Shown: positions 12,202-12,579 of the stretch, piece by piece
How the letters are laid out: every line of letters starts with the position of its first letter
How positions within the stretch are numbered: position 1 is the stretch's first letter
NCBI GenBank assembly: GCA_903919215.1
Contig: CAIXHI010000153.1
Span: 1 to 12,579, forward strand
DNA length: 12,579 nt
Origin: an uncultured Acidimicrobiaceae bacterium
GTDB lineage: Bacteria > Actinomycetota > Acidimicrobiia > Acidimicrobiales > Ilumatobacteraceae
Direction of reading: 5' to 3'
Translations under genes and position numbers: made by a program
Notes under the pieces: model-generated
What the model was told of the DNA's origin: nothing
Databases searched by the model: none
What the model saw: the letters and a program-made list of their open reading frames with translations, nothing else

Positions 12202-12579
12202 TCAGCCTTCCTGGAGGACGCCGTCGACGAGTACCCAGCCTGTCGGTAACGCCCTCGGTACGCCGACCGTGCCGAGGTAGATGCCGCTGAGGTCGGCGCC
12301 GGTCAGGTCGGCGTCCGTCAGGTCGGCGCCGTGGAGGTAGGCGCTGCGGAGGTTGGCGCCCGAGAGGCTGGCGCTGGCGAGGTTGGCGCCCGAGAGGTTG
12401 GCGACGCTGAGGTCGGCACCGTGGAGGTAGGCGCCGGTCAGGTTGGCACCGTAGAGGTAGGCGCCGCCGAGGTTGGCGCCATTGAGGATGGCGCCGCTGA
12501 GGTTGGCGCTGGCGAGGTCGGCGGCCGAGAGGTCGGCGCCGCCGAGGTTGGCGCTGGTGAAGTTGGCACCGTAGAGGTA
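12202..12579 (-). CDS. Pentapeptide-repeat protein, C-terminal part (cut by window end)
   Basis: The last 125 codons of this gene are present; the start lies beyond the window. The frame reads continuously from 12579 to the TGA at 12202-12204. Almost all of it is pentapeptide repeats of the A(D/N/Y)Lxx type (for example GADLSAADLASANLS and GANLGGAYLYGANLTG), about twenty in a row, much more regular than those in the gene at 11073. They would form a long right-handed square beta-helix. The end, GVPRALPTGWVLVDGVLQEG, matches the tail of the downstream paralogue (GTPKVLPAGWVLVGGVLKPG). Whether it also has the shared membrane anchor cannot be seen here. A strong hairpin follows the stop. Such leucine-rich repeats also occur in cyanobacterial and actinobacterial proteins of unknown role. 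Confidence 0.85.
   Translation of the reverse strand, partial: YLYGANFTSANLGGADLSAADLASANLSGAILNGANLGGAYLYGANLTGAYLHGADLSVANLSGANLASASLSGANLRSAYLHGADLTDADLTGADLSGIYLGTVGVPRALPTGWVLVDGVLQEG

Noticed and set aside
9550..12579. CRISPR-like regular repeats
   Set aside because: Repeats are in-frame and coding, without unique spacers of constant length, and no cas genes are present.

Overview
The window looks like chromosomal DNA from a high-GC actinobacterium, most likely an Acidimicrobiia/Ilumatobacter-type lineage. This is an inference from GC-rich codon use, Thr-rich linkers in the exported proteins, GTG/TTG starts, a secreted 'PCRLADTR' domain common in that group, and many genes that seem to lack a leader (TAnnnT 5-10 nt before the start codon). 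No taxonomic marker gene is present.

Layout. (i) 44-2313: a CoA-transferase/acetyl-CoA hydrolase (minus) faces away from an unrecognised membrane-anchored exported protein (plus). A 14-15 nt tandem repeat lies in the shared control region. (ii) 2418-3663: a small cold-shock protein (plus) converges on a Gfo/Idh/MocA-type oxidoreductase (minus), with a hairpin between them. (iii) 3728-7878: a plus-strand run of a bifunctional class A penicillin-binding protein, a coiled-coil C4 zinc-ribbon protein starting within the previous stop codon, a small polytopic membrane protein, and a histidine phosphatase. (iv) 7860-9474: a putative lipoprotein polysaccharide deacetylase (minus), whose 3' end overlaps the phosphatase, is divergent from a P-loop kinase of the chloramphenicol-phosphotransferase type (plus). 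(v) 9502-12579: a minus-strand block of four exported or membrane-anchored repeat proteins. These are a seven-bladed beta-propeller protein, a pentapeptide-repeat protein with a four-fold heptapeptide stalk, an acidic GTD-repeat protein with almost the same membrane anchor, and the 3' part of another pentapeptide-repeat protein cut by the window edge.

The left three quarters is ordinary housekeeping, dominated by cell-envelope work (peptidoglycan polymerase, deacetylase, exported protein). The right quarter is the unusual part. Two neighbouring genes share an N-terminal anchor and promoter but carry unrelated repeat bodies, all genes are rich in in-frame tandem repeats, and three upstream regions share AACTGT/ACAGTT elements. 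I read it as a small modular cell-surface cassette of unknown function. No RNA gene, insertion sequence, CRISPR array or origin was seen, and no gap between genes exceeds about 170 bases. Bases 1-43 hold only the sequence beyond the CoA-transferase stop.
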